From the NCBI RefSeq assembly GCF_003589595.1, contig NW_020654229.1:780733-844732 (forward strand): a stretch of DNA of 64,000 nt, written 5' to 3'. A program made the translations under genes and the position numbers. The DNA comes from Hyposmocoma kahamanoa. Taxonomy: Eukaryota > Arthropoda > Insecta > Lepidoptera > Cosmopterigidae. Numbering within the stretch: position 1 is the first letter of the stretch; each line of letters opens with the position of its first letter. This document shows, piece after piece, positions 1 to 10,909 of the stretch. Below the pieces are notes generated by a model. That model did no database searches, was not told the origin of the DNA, and was given only the letters and a program-made list of their open reading frames with translations.

Positions 1-55
1 TTGTTTGAAAAAACAAATATACGCGATTTAAATCCGGAAAAATAGTTTCATTTCC
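1..55 (+). repeat. Terminal segment repeated inverted at 62136-62190
   Basis: These 55 bases are the exact reverse complement of 62136-62190. A weaker relative starts near 46474. It is probably the end of an interspersed element whose body lies outside the window. Confidence 0.6.
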
Positions 56-106
56 CATTTCATTATGTATTTAGATGCTAATTTTGAGTAATACTGCGCT
101 TAGGTA

Positions 107-232
107 GAGGAGGGGCGCGCGCGGGTCGCGGGCGGGCATTTGGTGATCTCGTGACGTCACCTGACCTAAAAGCGGCAATACAACTCCCGCGCCCCGCTGC
201 CCGCCCCGCTCAGGCCTCGCATAGCACTCTAC
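107..232. other. GC-rich island with imperfect inverted repeat
   Basis: A run of CG-rich sequence stands out in AT-rich surroundings. Its two GC-rich arms are loosely complementary (GGTAGAG at the left, CTCTACC at the right). A perfect TGACGTCA palindrome lies at 152-159 between them. It could be the core of a MITE or a small regulatory island. The 61-residue minus ORF over it looks like composition, not a gene. Confidence 0.35.
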
Positions 233-759
233 CATAGTCATAAATAAGGTGACCACACATTTTATCGTGCGACCATATTATTGTTTAAGGCTAATCCACG
301 CATTGTAGATATGTAACAAAAGCAATATTTCCGTTTCTATTGTAACGTTGTCGTTACACTACTTTATAGGATTAACAAATTAATAAATCTACCTATTTAC
401 ATTTATAATCTATTTACAATAATTATCTATTTACACATACAACCTACTTACTGAATGCTTAATTTACATAAACCTAATTTACATAAACGCGCAAACTTAA
501 CAAAATAAATAAAACAATCTCCTTATAATAAACTAAAATTATCTAAGTAAACTAGATGCAAATTGTTTGCTTCAATATTTTTGTCAGGCGTTTTATTAAC
601 ATAAACGAGTCCGTAAACTAGTCACGGGGACACGAGTTGACCGCTGCAAGAGTGCAAGGTCAGAGCCGGCATTTTGTTCTGTGTGCGGGACCGATTAACA
701 TCTCTCAATAAAATCTATAAATTTCTACAAAGGTTTCCCATCTGTGCCAATTAATAACT
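233..759. other. AT-rich DNA, nothing recognised
   Basis: No ORF, tRNA or strong repeat is visible. There are short degenerate repeats of the type 'ctatttaca' around 390-480. Confidence 0.4.
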
Positions 760-980
760 GCCTCCGTGGCCGAACGGTTACCATACCGGACTGCCACGCA
801 GAGGTCCCCGGGTTCGATTCCCGGGCCGGGAGAAATATTTGTATGGCCTACATTTATTTCTCTCGTGAGTTTGGGTGTAATTTGTGGTTGTCTATGTGTG
901 TGTCCATGGCACCCGCGACACAGGGTTTCCCTAGTGCGGGGCTATGTTGAGTGTGTGCGTTATTATTATTATTATTAATA
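760..980 (+). mobile_element. tRNA-derived SINE, family S1
   Basis: The head has a pol III A box (TGGCCGAACGG, 767-777) and B box (GGTTCGATTCC, 811-821). A conserved body follows, and the element ends in an (ATT)n tail at about 960-978. Four more copies lie on the minus strand at 27202, 35561, 54694 and 63201. The 70-residue ORFs in it are non-coding shadows. Confidence 0.88.
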
Positions 981-1301
981 TTAATTAATAGTAAATTGGA
1001 AACCAATTTCTTCTAATTAAAGAAGAAAAGTAATTATAATTTTATCAACATATAGTGATTAGTGTAAATTCCCCAATTGGGGGTCACTCCGTCGTAATTT
1101 AATGTAATAGATGTCATAATTGGCTACAACAGCAATTCGTTCCACTCTTATTTAAGAGTCTAAACAACCTCAAATGACATTGGTTGATTTCGCATAACAA
1201 TGAAAGTGTTGAGTCAATCGCTATGGAAAAAATTGAGGGTATACACTGATTACTATAAAACACAATTCCTAAAAATTTTCACACATTTTCAAATGTTTTA
1301 T
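981..1301. other. AT-rich DNA, nothing recognised
   Basis: No repeat or gene signal is recognised. A chance ORF starting at 1200 runs through it into the TIR element and LINE downstream. Confidence 0.35.
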
Positions 1302-1330
1302 AGTAAGCTTATTATAATATTACTCATATT

Positions 1331-3444
1331 AACCAAAACCAAAAATAACCAAATAAATAAACACGTTCTTAATGTACCAGGAGACCACATCCCTAGTGTA
1401 GAAAATATATCATACTATGAGCATCACACATTCTCAGAATCCACGTTTAAACTTGTTCCTGTTAATGAAGACACCATTGGTAGAATTGTTCTTGGATTGA
1501 AATCCAATGCATCGGGATCGGATGGCATTAGCGCGGACATTACATTATTACATTATTAATGTAATTACTGATATTGTTAATTCGTCAATTATTACTTCGA
1601 ATTTCGTCTCACCTTGGAAAATAGCAATAATAACTTCCATTCCCAAGAAAAATAGTCCAGAAAATGTGAAAGATTAACGTCCGATAAGCATTTTGCCCTA
1701 TCTTTCAAAAATTTTAGAAAATATCGTGTACTTGCAGTTATCAAAATTCTTAGAGGCAAACAATATCCTGCCTGTGATTCAGTCCGGTTTCAGGAAGGGG
1801 CGCAAATACTGCCTTACATGACGTCATAGACTAAGTTCTCAGTGCTGAGGATTCGGGCAAGGTAACTGCTCTGGTACTTTGGACTTTTCCAGAGCCTTCA
1901 AGTCCCTTAATATTCCTTTACTTATTTCAAAATTAAAATACTACGGTTGCGACTCATCGGCTTTGGAATGGTTCAGGAGTTACCTTACTAACCGCACGCA
2001 ACAAGTAAAATTGTGAAATCCAATGGTGCTTGGCTAGTGTCTGATCTGAGTGCTGTTGACAGGGGCGTGCCGCAAGGCTCTATATTGGGGCCGTTGCTAT
2101 TTGTACTTTACACTTCAGATATCACGGGCTGCATTAAAAACTGCAAGTATCACCACTATGCGGATGATGTTCAGTTACAGCTGTCTTTCGATCCAGATAG
2201 AACCGCCGAAAGTACAAGCCTCATTAATGAGGATCTACACCGCTTAGCTATTTGGTACAGGGACAATGCCTTGGTCTTGAATCCAATTAAATCTCAGCTT
2301 TTGATTCTAGGATCTTGTAAACAAGTGAGAAACATCCAGTCACATGCGCCAGTCCTTTCAATTTATGGTGAGAAGATTGCTCAGGTAGCGGAGGCCCGAA
2401 ATTTGGCTATAATTATGGACGGTCATCTTAAATTTGACACTCATGTAGCTGAACTTAGTCGCAGTAGCTCCTATAGGTTAAAAGTGATCTACGGTATTCG
2501 ACCGTTTCTCAGTGTTGATTTGCGTATTTCTCTATGTGAAGCATCGATATTATCTAAGATCAACTATTGTATCACGTCGTATGGTCCCTTTTGTCTAAAA
2601 CACACAAACTTCTGCAGCGTGTGAAAAATGCATGTGCCAGATTTTGTTTTTTATATACTCACGTTATTCCTTATCTCAACGCTACAAATCTACTAAATAT
2701 CGGGGCTCGTCAATATCTCCTGTATGCAGGACTTTTATTCGATATAGTTAACTAGAACACCTGAATATCTTTATGAAAAACTAATGTGGATATCTTGGGT
2801 CTTCATGATCTGTCCGATCATTTGTTCTTATGGTACTACAACATAGAACTGCAGCTTTTCGGGGTAGTTTCAAATACTCGGCCTCAAAGTGCTGGAATTT
2901 CCACGACCTATTCGCAACGAGACTTCCAAACCGAAATTCAAAGCACTGTACCGGCAACACCTACTCTCACTTCAAAAATCTGTGTAGTGTGTTTTTATTC
3001 TTTAACGTAGTCTGTCGAGAATCGAATTTTGTTGTTGCTTTGATCTACTCTTATTACGTGTAAAATTATATTATAATACTAAATACATTACACAACATTA
3101 AAACCTCTTTACAGTCACAACTTACTCCTACAGCTGTAATTATATTCACACTCGCTCATGCACTGACATATCAAACAGGTTATTTTAGATGCACTATTTA
3201 CACTTTACTATGTTTACTACTATTGTCAATGTATAATTTTACTCATAGTCGTTATATTTTTGCTTTCAAATAATTTAATCCCTCTCGTTGGTTCTGACTG
3301 AAAACCAGCGCCTTAGGAAACTTTGGCATATGCTGAGTCAGCGCCGTTTCATTGCTATGACAATCATGTTTTGTTTTTTCTTTTATGCTTAATCTGTATT
3401 TGTGTTATATCAGTGAATAAAGTGTTTATCTATCTATCTATCTA
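1331..3444 (+). mobile_element. 5'-truncated non-LTR retrotransposon (LINE), TATC tail
   Basis: This is a reverse-transcriptase LINE with a (TATC)n tail at 3426-3446, inserted in element T. The duplicated target TCATATT flanks it (1324-1330 and 3445-3451). The intact site, read from the copy at 31827-32657, lacks the LINE. The pre-RT region (about 1440-1550), the RPISILPYLSKILE block (about 1680-1740) and the RT core are all recognisable, but in different frames, so the copy is dead. It looks jockey/CR1-like; the clade is not certain. Confidence 0.85.
1440..2755 (+). pseudogene. Degenerate reverse transcriptase of the LINE
   Basis: The longest open piece (2013-2624, 203 residues) carries the RT core: GVPQGSILGPLLFVLYTSDI, then HYADDVQLQL with the catalytic ADD. 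The thumb region 'FDTHVAELSRSSSYRLKVIYGIRPFL' type sequence follows. The N-terminal palm is split by frameshifts and an in-frame TAA near 1676. The C-terminal part continues in another frame at 2567-2755. Endonuclease and ORF1 are absent through 5' truncation. It is not a host gene. Confidence 0.85.
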
Positions 3445-4172
3445 TCATATTCGTGCCTTGACAAAGTTATCAACCAAGTAATGTATTATTGCTACAGTGA
3501 CTGAAAGAACGAAAGATTTCCCAATATTGTCTATTCCTTACTAAAAATAGGAAAGAAATAACGTTATATGAACTGTATAATGCCATCTCTTTCTTTTTTG
3601 ATGTTCCTAATCGTCCTATCGTAGTATAATGTTAAAGTACCTAATATTATTTACATTCAGAGAATTTTAACTGCCAAAATAATGAAATCTGTTAAAATTA
3701 CGTTGTTTTCAATTATTTTTCCGCATTTTCAAGCTGAGTCTTGATAGTCACGTCGTGAATTCGGAATTATAGTCTAGTGTCAACTGTTTGTGCCGCCAAG
3801 GAGCATGTAGAAGGCGCTGTCATAATTTTACGAAATAAACATCGCGTATTTTTATTTAGCGATAAATTATTTCCTATATACTATTAAATAAAAAAAATAA
3901 ACAAAATATTGAAGAGATATATGTAAATAAATAAGTTAAACTTAACTTTTAATCATTACAAATCAATATTAAGACAATAAAACTGAAAATAATATTGTTT
4001 CCGTTGCATCCGTGTAAGATTGCTAAATTTGACATAGGAACAATATTACTTTAATGTTAAAGTCGTCACAGTACGAACTGAGTGAATGAATAGTCACAAA
4101 GCTGCCAATAAAACATCATAGTTGTAACATTATAATAAGCTTACTTTAAGCGCGTCATGGTACGAAAAGTCA

Positions 4173-5419
4173 ATGTAAGGTTAAAGTTATATTGTTTTAA
4201 GAGGTTGCTGGCATATCTTTTTTGGGGAAAAGTGAGTGACAATGGTAACGTCGCAAGAAATCGTTAAGAAGGTAGTCGTTGATAACGAAAGATGGTAGAC
4301 TGACATATCTGTTCTTGAAGCTGTCTTCTGCCACTGGGCAGTCAACCCGTGACCATGGATCGTATAACCGTTCCGAAATATCGGGAAAACAAAACTAACT
4401 CATAGCGTCATAGGAAATCTGTCAATTGTGATAATCATTTAGAAATAATTGCTTACGCCTCTCACCACTACCTAAAGCGCAAACTAGTTTAAACGGTCAG
4501 ACTTTGGAAAGAAGGATGGCGACATCCCGTATATTTTGTGACGTAGTGTTTTTGATGACGTGCATTAAATAGACATATCACTACTTGTGATTCATTATCA
4601 AAGCATCAAAAAAGCTAATTGAGTACAGCTTGTAGAAGCTGGGGTTATAAAGTTGATATAGGTTATGTTTATTACATTATCCTGTATTTCACTTCAGATG
4701 TTTGTTCGTAGTAGCAGATAACAACAACGAAAGAACTGGCTGAATATTTCTAAATCTGCTAAAGTTTCCCACATTTAAAACAACGTTCACATGTTCTCCG
4801 TCGCAATGAAAATGAATAAAAATTAAATCTGCCCAAATGGCACAAATGGTCACACTGTTGTCAATCTCAAAGTGACATTGACATTGGCAAGAGGCCTCAC
4901 GTCAAAACGTTCCTTTGCTAACTTTCGTATATGTCATTTGAATATTGTCTAAACATTTTTGTCACTTTTTTGTATGTTTATGTTTTATTTTTTACTTTAT
5001 ATCATTATTGTTTAATTAATTATTTGTTTATGTATTTTATAGCTCTGACGTTTTATGTGTTTACTATAAAATGACCAATACTTTAGGTAGGTAAACATTT
5101 AATCATGCTTAATATCGAACCTACATACAAGAACGTTACCTATTCTAGTGTCGAATTCAATCAATTGCGTTGTGTTCTTGCGTCTATTCTAAAATATATT
5201 ATTTTGCAATTTCTTTATTCCCAACTTCTAACAATATACCAAAATATATTAATAACTATCGACATAAACTAACACGTAAAATTATATTAGCAAAATCCAT
5301 GAACGGCACTTCGTTGATTTTGGGTCAGCTTTCGCCATCCTTCTTTAAAACGTTCGTCATCACACACACTATGTTTAGGGAACACATTTTATAAACACAA
5401 TCTTTTTTCACTTCTACAG
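4173..5419. other. Non-repetitive AT-rich stretch upstream of gene 1
   Basis: I recognise no interspersed repeat here. It should hold the intron, and possibly the leader exon, of gene 1. A hydrophobic 46-codon ORF near 4930-5070 and short ATG runs near 4515 and 4667 lack a good phase-1 GTRAGT donor, so none is called. The 3' end is a good pyrimidine-rich acceptor ending CTTCTACAG at 5419. Confidence 0.4.
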
Positions 5420-6627
5420 ATCCTCAACAGGTGGTCAATGCACCCTTACCCTGTCCAGACCCTAACCCTTGCCAACAGCAATCTTACCCAGTGCCAATCA
5501 GCCCCCAGCAACCTTGCCAGTCGCAACCTTATCCACCACAGCCTTATGCACCACAGCCTTGTGCACCACAACTTTATGCACCACAGCCTTATGCACCACA
5601 GCCTTATGCACCACAACCTTGTGCACCGCAATCTTCTCCACTACAACCTTGTGCACCACAACCTTCTTCGCAGCAACCTTGTCCACCACAATCATATCAG
5701 CAACAACCCGCTTTCCACATTATCCAATACCAACCCCAATCTGGTCAATACCAACCCCAACCGGTACAAGTAACAGCATATCAACAGCAGAATGTTCCTT
5801 GTCAACCGCAGGTTAACCCTTGTTCACCGCTACTTTCCCAATATCAATCGCAAGTTAATCCTTGTTCACCATCACTTTCTCAGTATCAACAGCAGGTTAA
5901 CCCCTGCGCTTCGCAACCTCAATCACAATCAGCTTCATTCCAAGCACAAATTGGCCCTTGCCCTCCGCAACAGCAACCTGTGCCAGTGTCACCAAATCCC
6001 TCACAACCAAGCAATTGTCAACCGCAACCCATTCCTTGCCCAACAAGCCCTCAGCAAGCTTCGAACTGTCAGCCTCAAAATTCACCTTGCCCACAGCAAT
6101 CCCAGAACCAACAGCAAGCTGGTTTAATATGTCCACCGCCACCTTGCCCTGATCAAGGACAAATTGTTAAATGTCCACCGAGCCAATCGCAATCTCCTCC
6201 CTGCCAACCGCAAATCTCTCCTAATCAACGCCAATCATGTCAACAACAAGCAGTTAATTGTGTACAAAATTCACAACAATCTACTGTTTGTGTAGGACAG
6301 CCACCAAACCCATCACAAGTTTCTGCCTATCAACTACAAAATTTTCCAGGCACACCTCAACCTTGTGTTCTCCAGCAACCATCTAATTGTCAAGCGCAAA
6401 ATCCATGTCCTCAATCTCCATTCCAAGTCGTACCTTGTCCTGCATACTCTACCCAGGCTTTTTCTTGCGTACCCCAGACTCAGTCTTACCAATCCCAGAC
6501 TACCACAGGTGGTTCCCCTTCTGCCACAGACTGCGGAACAACAAGGAAGAACAAGGTGTTTCACAGCCTACTTGGTCTTCCTGGGGCTGTTGCTGATACC
6601 CTTCTGAGCGGGGAGATCACGGTTTAA
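5420..6627 (+). CDS. Gene 1 terminal exon: Pro/Gln/Cys-rich secreted-type protein with conserved C-terminus
   Basis: I do not recognise the family. The exon opens after a strong acceptor (TTTTTTCACTTCTACAG). Its first two bases complete a split codon (phase 1), then about 400 residues run to the TAA at 6627 with no internal stop. The body is low complexity: a 5-residue PQPYA/PQPCA repeat (15-bp DNA unit, about 5527-5680), then 14-residue repeats built on VNPCSP-LSQYQ (about 5800-5930), then irregular Pro-Gln-Cys sequence with many CPxP and QPQ motifs. The last 30 residues change character: a basic TRKNK, then VFHSLLGLPGAVADTLLSG and EITV-stop. Gene 3 shares this tail. No leader exon was found; it should encode a signal peptide ending in phase 1 and may lie before the window. 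Cys with Pro/Gln repeats suggests a cross-linked extracellular structural protein (silk, eggshell or cuticle-like). That role is inference. Confidence 0.8.
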
Positions 6628-6718
6628 ACGAAACACGAAGCCACAAATTCTTATAATAGAAGGAAAAACAGTAAAGAACTTTTCGTATACAGGGTGCCGT
6701 TAATGCCTTATCCGGTAA
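6628..6718 (+). other. 3' flank of gene 1
   Basis: This is short unique sequence between the stop and a MITE. No canonical AATAAA is seen here, so the polyadenylation site may lie inside or beyond the MITE. Confidence 0.35.
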
Positions 6719-6974
6719 ATATCGACTCATCCGAAGAACAACGTACGATGTGATTATACAGCGAAAAGAGTATAAATACATAATTTCGTTATTCAAATTA
6801 AGGCCTGTGTAAAGGTGTTTTGAGAATTTTTATATATTATTTCGTTTCGGAAATATAAAATCGAACAACAGTCGATCTGACATCCACAGCGAAGAAGAAC
6901 GAACGAAATGTACTTTGTCCTGAGAACAAGTAGTCTTGCACATAGATCTTTGTTCTACGGATGAGTCGATGTAA
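6719..6974 (+). mobile_element. MITE family F
   Basis: The ends are inverted: ATCGACTCATCCGAAGAACA at the left and TTGTTCTACGGATGAGTCGAT at the right (one-base difference in spacing). A diverged second copy lies at 34403-34670. There is no coding capacity. Confidence 0.7.
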
Positions 6975-7079
6975 CTGTAAAAGTAATTGTCTTAAAAATG
7001 TAAAAAGTGGTGGTATTTGATATGTTTACCTGTTAGCAGTTGTTTTCTCATAACATAAAATCATTATTTTACTCATTAG

Positions 7080-7540
7080 TTAGAGCGTTTGCGCATTACA
7101 TCCGATTCGTATGAGCATGCTAAATTTGATTCAAATCAGAATAGATCCAATCGGGTAGTCTCGAAATGAGATGGGTTTCTCAGCGAGAAGATGAACCTGA
7201 TTCCTACTATATCTTTCTAATTTGTGAGTTAAATCCACTATTGTTCCGATTAGAAATGTCAAAAGTTTCCGATCGGCCAGTTGTGAATCGCAATTATGCA
7301 ATTATGCGCAAAAAAAGACGCAGTTTCCAAACTGGGAGTGGCAATCAAAATCAAGCTGCATTCTGAATCCGAGAAATGACAATCCGAAATGTCACAGGGA
7401 TCATTTTGCCTCTAGATGAACTAGCGATATTTGTATTTTCTCAAAATCGGACTTAGTGCACAAGCGACATCCGAAGTGGGTCCGAATTTTTATGGTCTCG
7501 GATTCGGAAAGAATCGGATGCTGTATGCAAAGGCGCTTAC
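7080..7540 (+). repeat. Interspersed repeat family G
   Basis: The segment with AGAAGATGAACCTGATTCCT and GATCGGCCAGTTGTGAATCG recurs inverted at 12610-12840 and 13439-13535, and in part at 23925-24015. The small ORF at 7166-7366 lies inside this repeat and is not called as a gene. Confidence 0.6.
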
Positions 7541-8900
7541 TATTGTAGCAATTTTGTGAAATATAGAAAATTTCCCTGTCGCCTTCAGAATAGCACCCTA
7601 AACGTGATATTTACGAAATGTAATTTACAAAGGATTTCTGTTTATTGATCTCAAATTTAATATTACTAAGGATATTACAAGAAGGATAATAAGCTTTTAT
7701 TACGTCACCGGAATTAAAGAGTTTGAAAGAGTTAAATATTGACGTAAGCAATGAAACGGAAGGAAAGCTGAAACCGCCAACATTGATGTTAAAAATTAAT
7801 CTAAAGGCTGCCTCGAGTGGTCTGTGAAGGCCAGGAATAGGTTCGTCAGTGGTATCGCAGACGAGTCAGAAAACAGAGCTGGTGCGTGGAGTTATATAAT
7901 CTTTCTGTAATTAGTTAATATGAAATGGGCGGTGCCGGTGTGTGGGTATTCGTGGTCGTCGAGATGATCTGTATGAAAACAATGAGGTATTTATTATTTA
8001 AAGTCGAAAAACACTTTGCGGGAAAATCACGTCAGTACGACGTACAAACAGATAGCGGAGGATTGAAAATTTTGTTACACATAAATAAGGGCTTCGGAAA
8101 ACATTTCTGGGAAAACGACAAATGGAATCTCTCGAGAATGAATAAAATAAATTTGCCATTACTTTCCTCATATTGGGAATTTATATTATTCTAACTTATT
8201 TCAATTATGTCACGTACGAATATTTGTTTTGTTTGTTACATGTGTTTGTGTATTACAAAATAAATAATTGAATACTATGACGTTTAAGTACAATGATATT
8301 CGGATATTCTTTGTGAAAATTCTCTACTATTTGTTCTACTACTCGAACTAGTTTCTGTTGCGATACCAGGGTGACCATTCTTAACCAATCGAATCAGCAG
8401 ATCTTTCTATGTTTACGAATTTCTTTATATGTTTGTATTGGATTTAAAAACAGATACTAGTTCGAGTACCGTCAGATCGAAAGAATTTTACTTTGTGTTT
8501 TTTTTACTTTAACAAAGACGCTGATTAAATGATGTTAGAACATATTCGGTGGAGTTTACCAGCAGTTCCGCAACATACGATGAGAAAAAGCTTTCTACTT
8601 TTGTAATATCCTAACCAACGAAACTTGCTGGAAACATGACTTGTTATAATTTAAGTATAGCGTAAGTTCAAAGCATGTTAAAAGTCCAAAAAAATGTACT
8701 TTACAAATTGATGTATTACAAATAACAATCATATTGTAATAAAGCATATTCAAAAAATAACCTACTGTACTACTTACTTGAGAAATAATTGGTTTTCCAT
8801 ATAAATTTCTTTTCCCAACCTCCCCCCTTTAGGATTTACTTTTGTGACAACAAGTAATTTATGTCCTTTTCCAAGGTCTCGTCTATCTTTATACCAAAAT
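7541..8900. other. Mostly unique AT-rich DNA
   Basis: No known repeat is recognised. An 89-codon ORF (7925-8194) starts with a hydrophobic MGGAGVWVFVVVE but has no recognisable domain, splice context or paralogue. It is left uncalled. Confidence 0.35.
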
Positions 8901-9329
8901 TCATCGACATTGGGCGTGAAAGTGTAACAGAGAGACAGTTTCATTCGCATTTATACTAAATTGAATTATAGTTTGAATAATAGACAGATAGATACATATA
9001 TACTTTGTTGCTCTCATACAAGAACAGTACATAAACAACTTAAAACAAATATGGGCAAAGACGGTCTCAACGCTAAGAGCGATCTCTTCGAGGCAATCTT
9101 TGAGGCAGAGCAGATAATCCGAGCGGGAGACGTAGTGTGCCAATTTACAAAAAAAAAATATTACACATAAATAAACAAAAAAAAATCAATGACTCTGTCG
9201 TTTGTCCAAGTTCATCCTTGAGACCTACTCGCTGTGAACAATCGTTTAACCTCGCCGAGCTCCTGCAGAGATTCTGCCATAATAACAATATTCAAAAACC
9301 AGAACACAGTAACGTGAGCAATTACTACT

Positions 9330-9600
9330 TGGCGGCAGAAATAGGTTAGGTGGCAGTACTTCGCTGGACGAACTCTTTGTCAAGAAGGTGTACTGCTACT
9401 ATATTGCCCAACGGAATGTGTGACTTGTTCAAAGACCAAACTCATGGTACCACGATTTCGTATAACTAAGGTAAATGATTCTTTTATGGGGAATTGTAAA
9501 CGTTTTTGCAATAAGATTCCGGAGCATATATTAAAATTATAATTTCCTAAGTTTGAACCTTACATTAAAGGTATTTTAATTGAAAAGTCATATTGTACAC
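9330..9600 (+). repeat. Composite repeat: family C 3' end joined to LINE L2 fragment
   Basis: The family C end (CTGGACGAACTCTTTGTCAAG) is joined through TATTGCCCAACGGAATGTG to L2 coding sequence (AACTCATGGTACCACGATTT). The same junction occurs inverted at about 47610-47885, so the composite was copied as one unit. This copy has lost about 27 bp at the junction. Confidence 0.7.
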
Positions 9601-9704
9601 ACACGGTAACAAATTAATGCGAGCAATTGCTGTTTGGCGGCAGAAGTAGGTACGGGCTAAAGGCAATATTTGTAAGTAATGTTGTGGTCATTTGTTTTTA
9701 TAAT

Positions 9705-9780
9705 ATCAAATGACGGGACGAACAAGTCTTACGACTGATGGTACGCCACACGCCAGTCCATAACAGTTGCAGTTGCCATA
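9705..9780 (+). repeat. Family C 5' fragment
   Basis: The GACGGGACGAACAAG and CCATAACAGTTGCAG blocks are typical of the left part of family C. It is truncated against a LINE. Confidence 0.6.
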
Positions 9781-10098
9781 AAGTAATTTATAAGAATAAC
9801 TGCTTCAACATGTGTATAATTATTTACAATAAATTACCAAACGAAATTAAATTGTTACAAGGACATACTTTTAAATCAAAATTGACAAAATGGCTTTTGA
9901 CACATTGCTTCTATAGTAATAAAGAATACTTAGAATTTACAAATTCATTACATTAATTAGAAACTATAGAGACTAAAGAAACATTGAATCCCATTAATAT
10001 TTGCACATCTGCTTGCAGGTTGAATACAATGTACCTAATTTTACTTAAGACCTTTGCAATTACTGTATTCTGGCAAATAAACGTATTCTATTCTATTC
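9775..10098 (+). mobile_element. LINE L5 3' fragment
   Basis: The last coding segment (ending KLPNEIKLLQ..., then a stop at about 9956) is followed by a 3' UTR and a (TTCTA)n tail at 10085-10098. A minus copy lies at 40123-40290. It is 5'-truncated and inactive. Confidence 0.6.
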
Positions 10099-10100
10099 AG

Positions 10101-10290
10101 TTGCCTCTCAGAGCTTTAAATCGCAAAGATCAGGGGCACTGCCACTGCGCCCGTCACCATGAGACATAAGTTGACTCGTCCCATGTGCCTGTATTTTCAC
10201 CAGCACCTTTAACTACTTACCGTAATAGGTAAGATGACAGTACTTCCCTGGACGAACTCTTTCACAAGGCACTCTACTGCTATTAAATTA
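10101..10290 (+). repeat. Family C copy
   Basis: It contains GAGCTTTAAATCGCAAAGAT, CCATGAGACATAAGTTGAC and the CTGGACGAACTCTTTCACAAG end, with an internal deletion. Confidence 0.65.
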
Positions 10291-10344
10291 ATAAATCAAG
10301 CTTGACCTACGGCGCCTGTTCGGGTTTAGATTGCGGGGTGTGCT

Positions 10345-10520
10345 TATACTCTTCGGTGGCTCAGAGGTTAGTATTAAAGGCGCTTGATGAGGAAGTTGAT
10401 TCCCGATTTGGGCTAACATAGGAAACGAACATTTATTCTAAGTTGGTTCTGGTTTGGGTATTCTGGGTATCGCCTTCAGAATTATTATAATTCGGGTATT
10501 CTTAGTACAAGGAATTCCCT
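10345..10520 (+). mobile_element. Probable tRNA-derived SINE fragment
   Basis: GGTGGCTCAGAGGTTA resembles an A box. GTTGATTCCCGATTTGGGC about 35 bases later resembles a degraded B box. Only one copy was seen in the window, so this rests on the tRNA-like head alone. Confidence 0.4.
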
Positions 10521-10825
10521 AACTTGAGACCAGAAATTTGGTGTGTTTGTCTGGCATTTCTTTTTTCTAAATACTTCCCTTTGGCATGGCTTCCACGAAA
10601 AAGAATCTAACAGAGAGACGGTAGAATTACAAAGAGCTTTGACAAGGTGCTCTACTGCAACTAAAGTGACTAAAGTGACAAATTATCCTGGTAGCTATGC
10701 AGAAAACTTAAACATACGTTGTTATATAAACGTATAATTCCAGTTGTGTTTTTAAATTGACAGAATGTAAATATGAAATAAATTTGATACAATTCAATGA
10801 AGCAATCCAAAATTTTCATTATAGT

Positions 10826-10835
10826 TTTATAAATA
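10826..10835 (+). promoter_or_regulatory. Candidate TATA box of gene 2
   Basis: TTTATAAATA lies 75-84 bp upstream of the gene 2 start codon. It would place transcription start near 10855-10865. In AT-rich DNA such a match can be chance. Confidence 0.25.
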
Positions 10836-10909
10836 ATACATCAATATAAGATGGGTAGGTTAATTTTATTCACGTTTTTCTCCCGTTCGTCAATAGACAT
10901 TTTATATAA

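Larger units (their letters stand above)
1302..4172 (+). mobile_element. DNA transposon-like element T, split by a LINE
   Basis: The element starts AGTAAGCTTATTATAAT (1302) and has the inverted equivalent at 4129-4146. Homology to the second, inverted copy at 31827-32657 continues to about 4172. Bases 1331-3444 are a later LINE insertion; without it the element is roughly 750 bp. No transposase is visible, so it is non-autonomous. The superfamily is unknown. Confidence 0.65.

Noticed and set aside
760..980. A functional tRNA gene at the S1 head (also considered at 27.4, 54.9 and 63.4 kb)
   Set aside because: A and B boxes are present, but the acceptor stem does not close and every copy is attached to the same SINE body and tail.
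1200..1559. 119-codon ORF starting MKVLSQSLWKK
   Set aside because: It runs through unique DNA, the end of element T and the LINE, so it is a chance fusion.
4930..5070. Hydrophobic 46-codon ORF as a possible leader of gene 1
   Set aside because: No phase-1 GTRAGT donor follows any of its start codons.
5446..5695. Minus-strand and frame-shifted ORFs over gene 1, including HKVVVHKAVV-type repeats
   Set aside because: They are by-products of a 15-bp tandem repeat read in other frames. Only the plus frame runs the full exon with a splice acceptor and conserved tail.
7925..8194. 89-codon ORF with a hydrophobic start
   Set aside because: No domain, promoter, splice signal or paralogue; the length is not unusual for chance.
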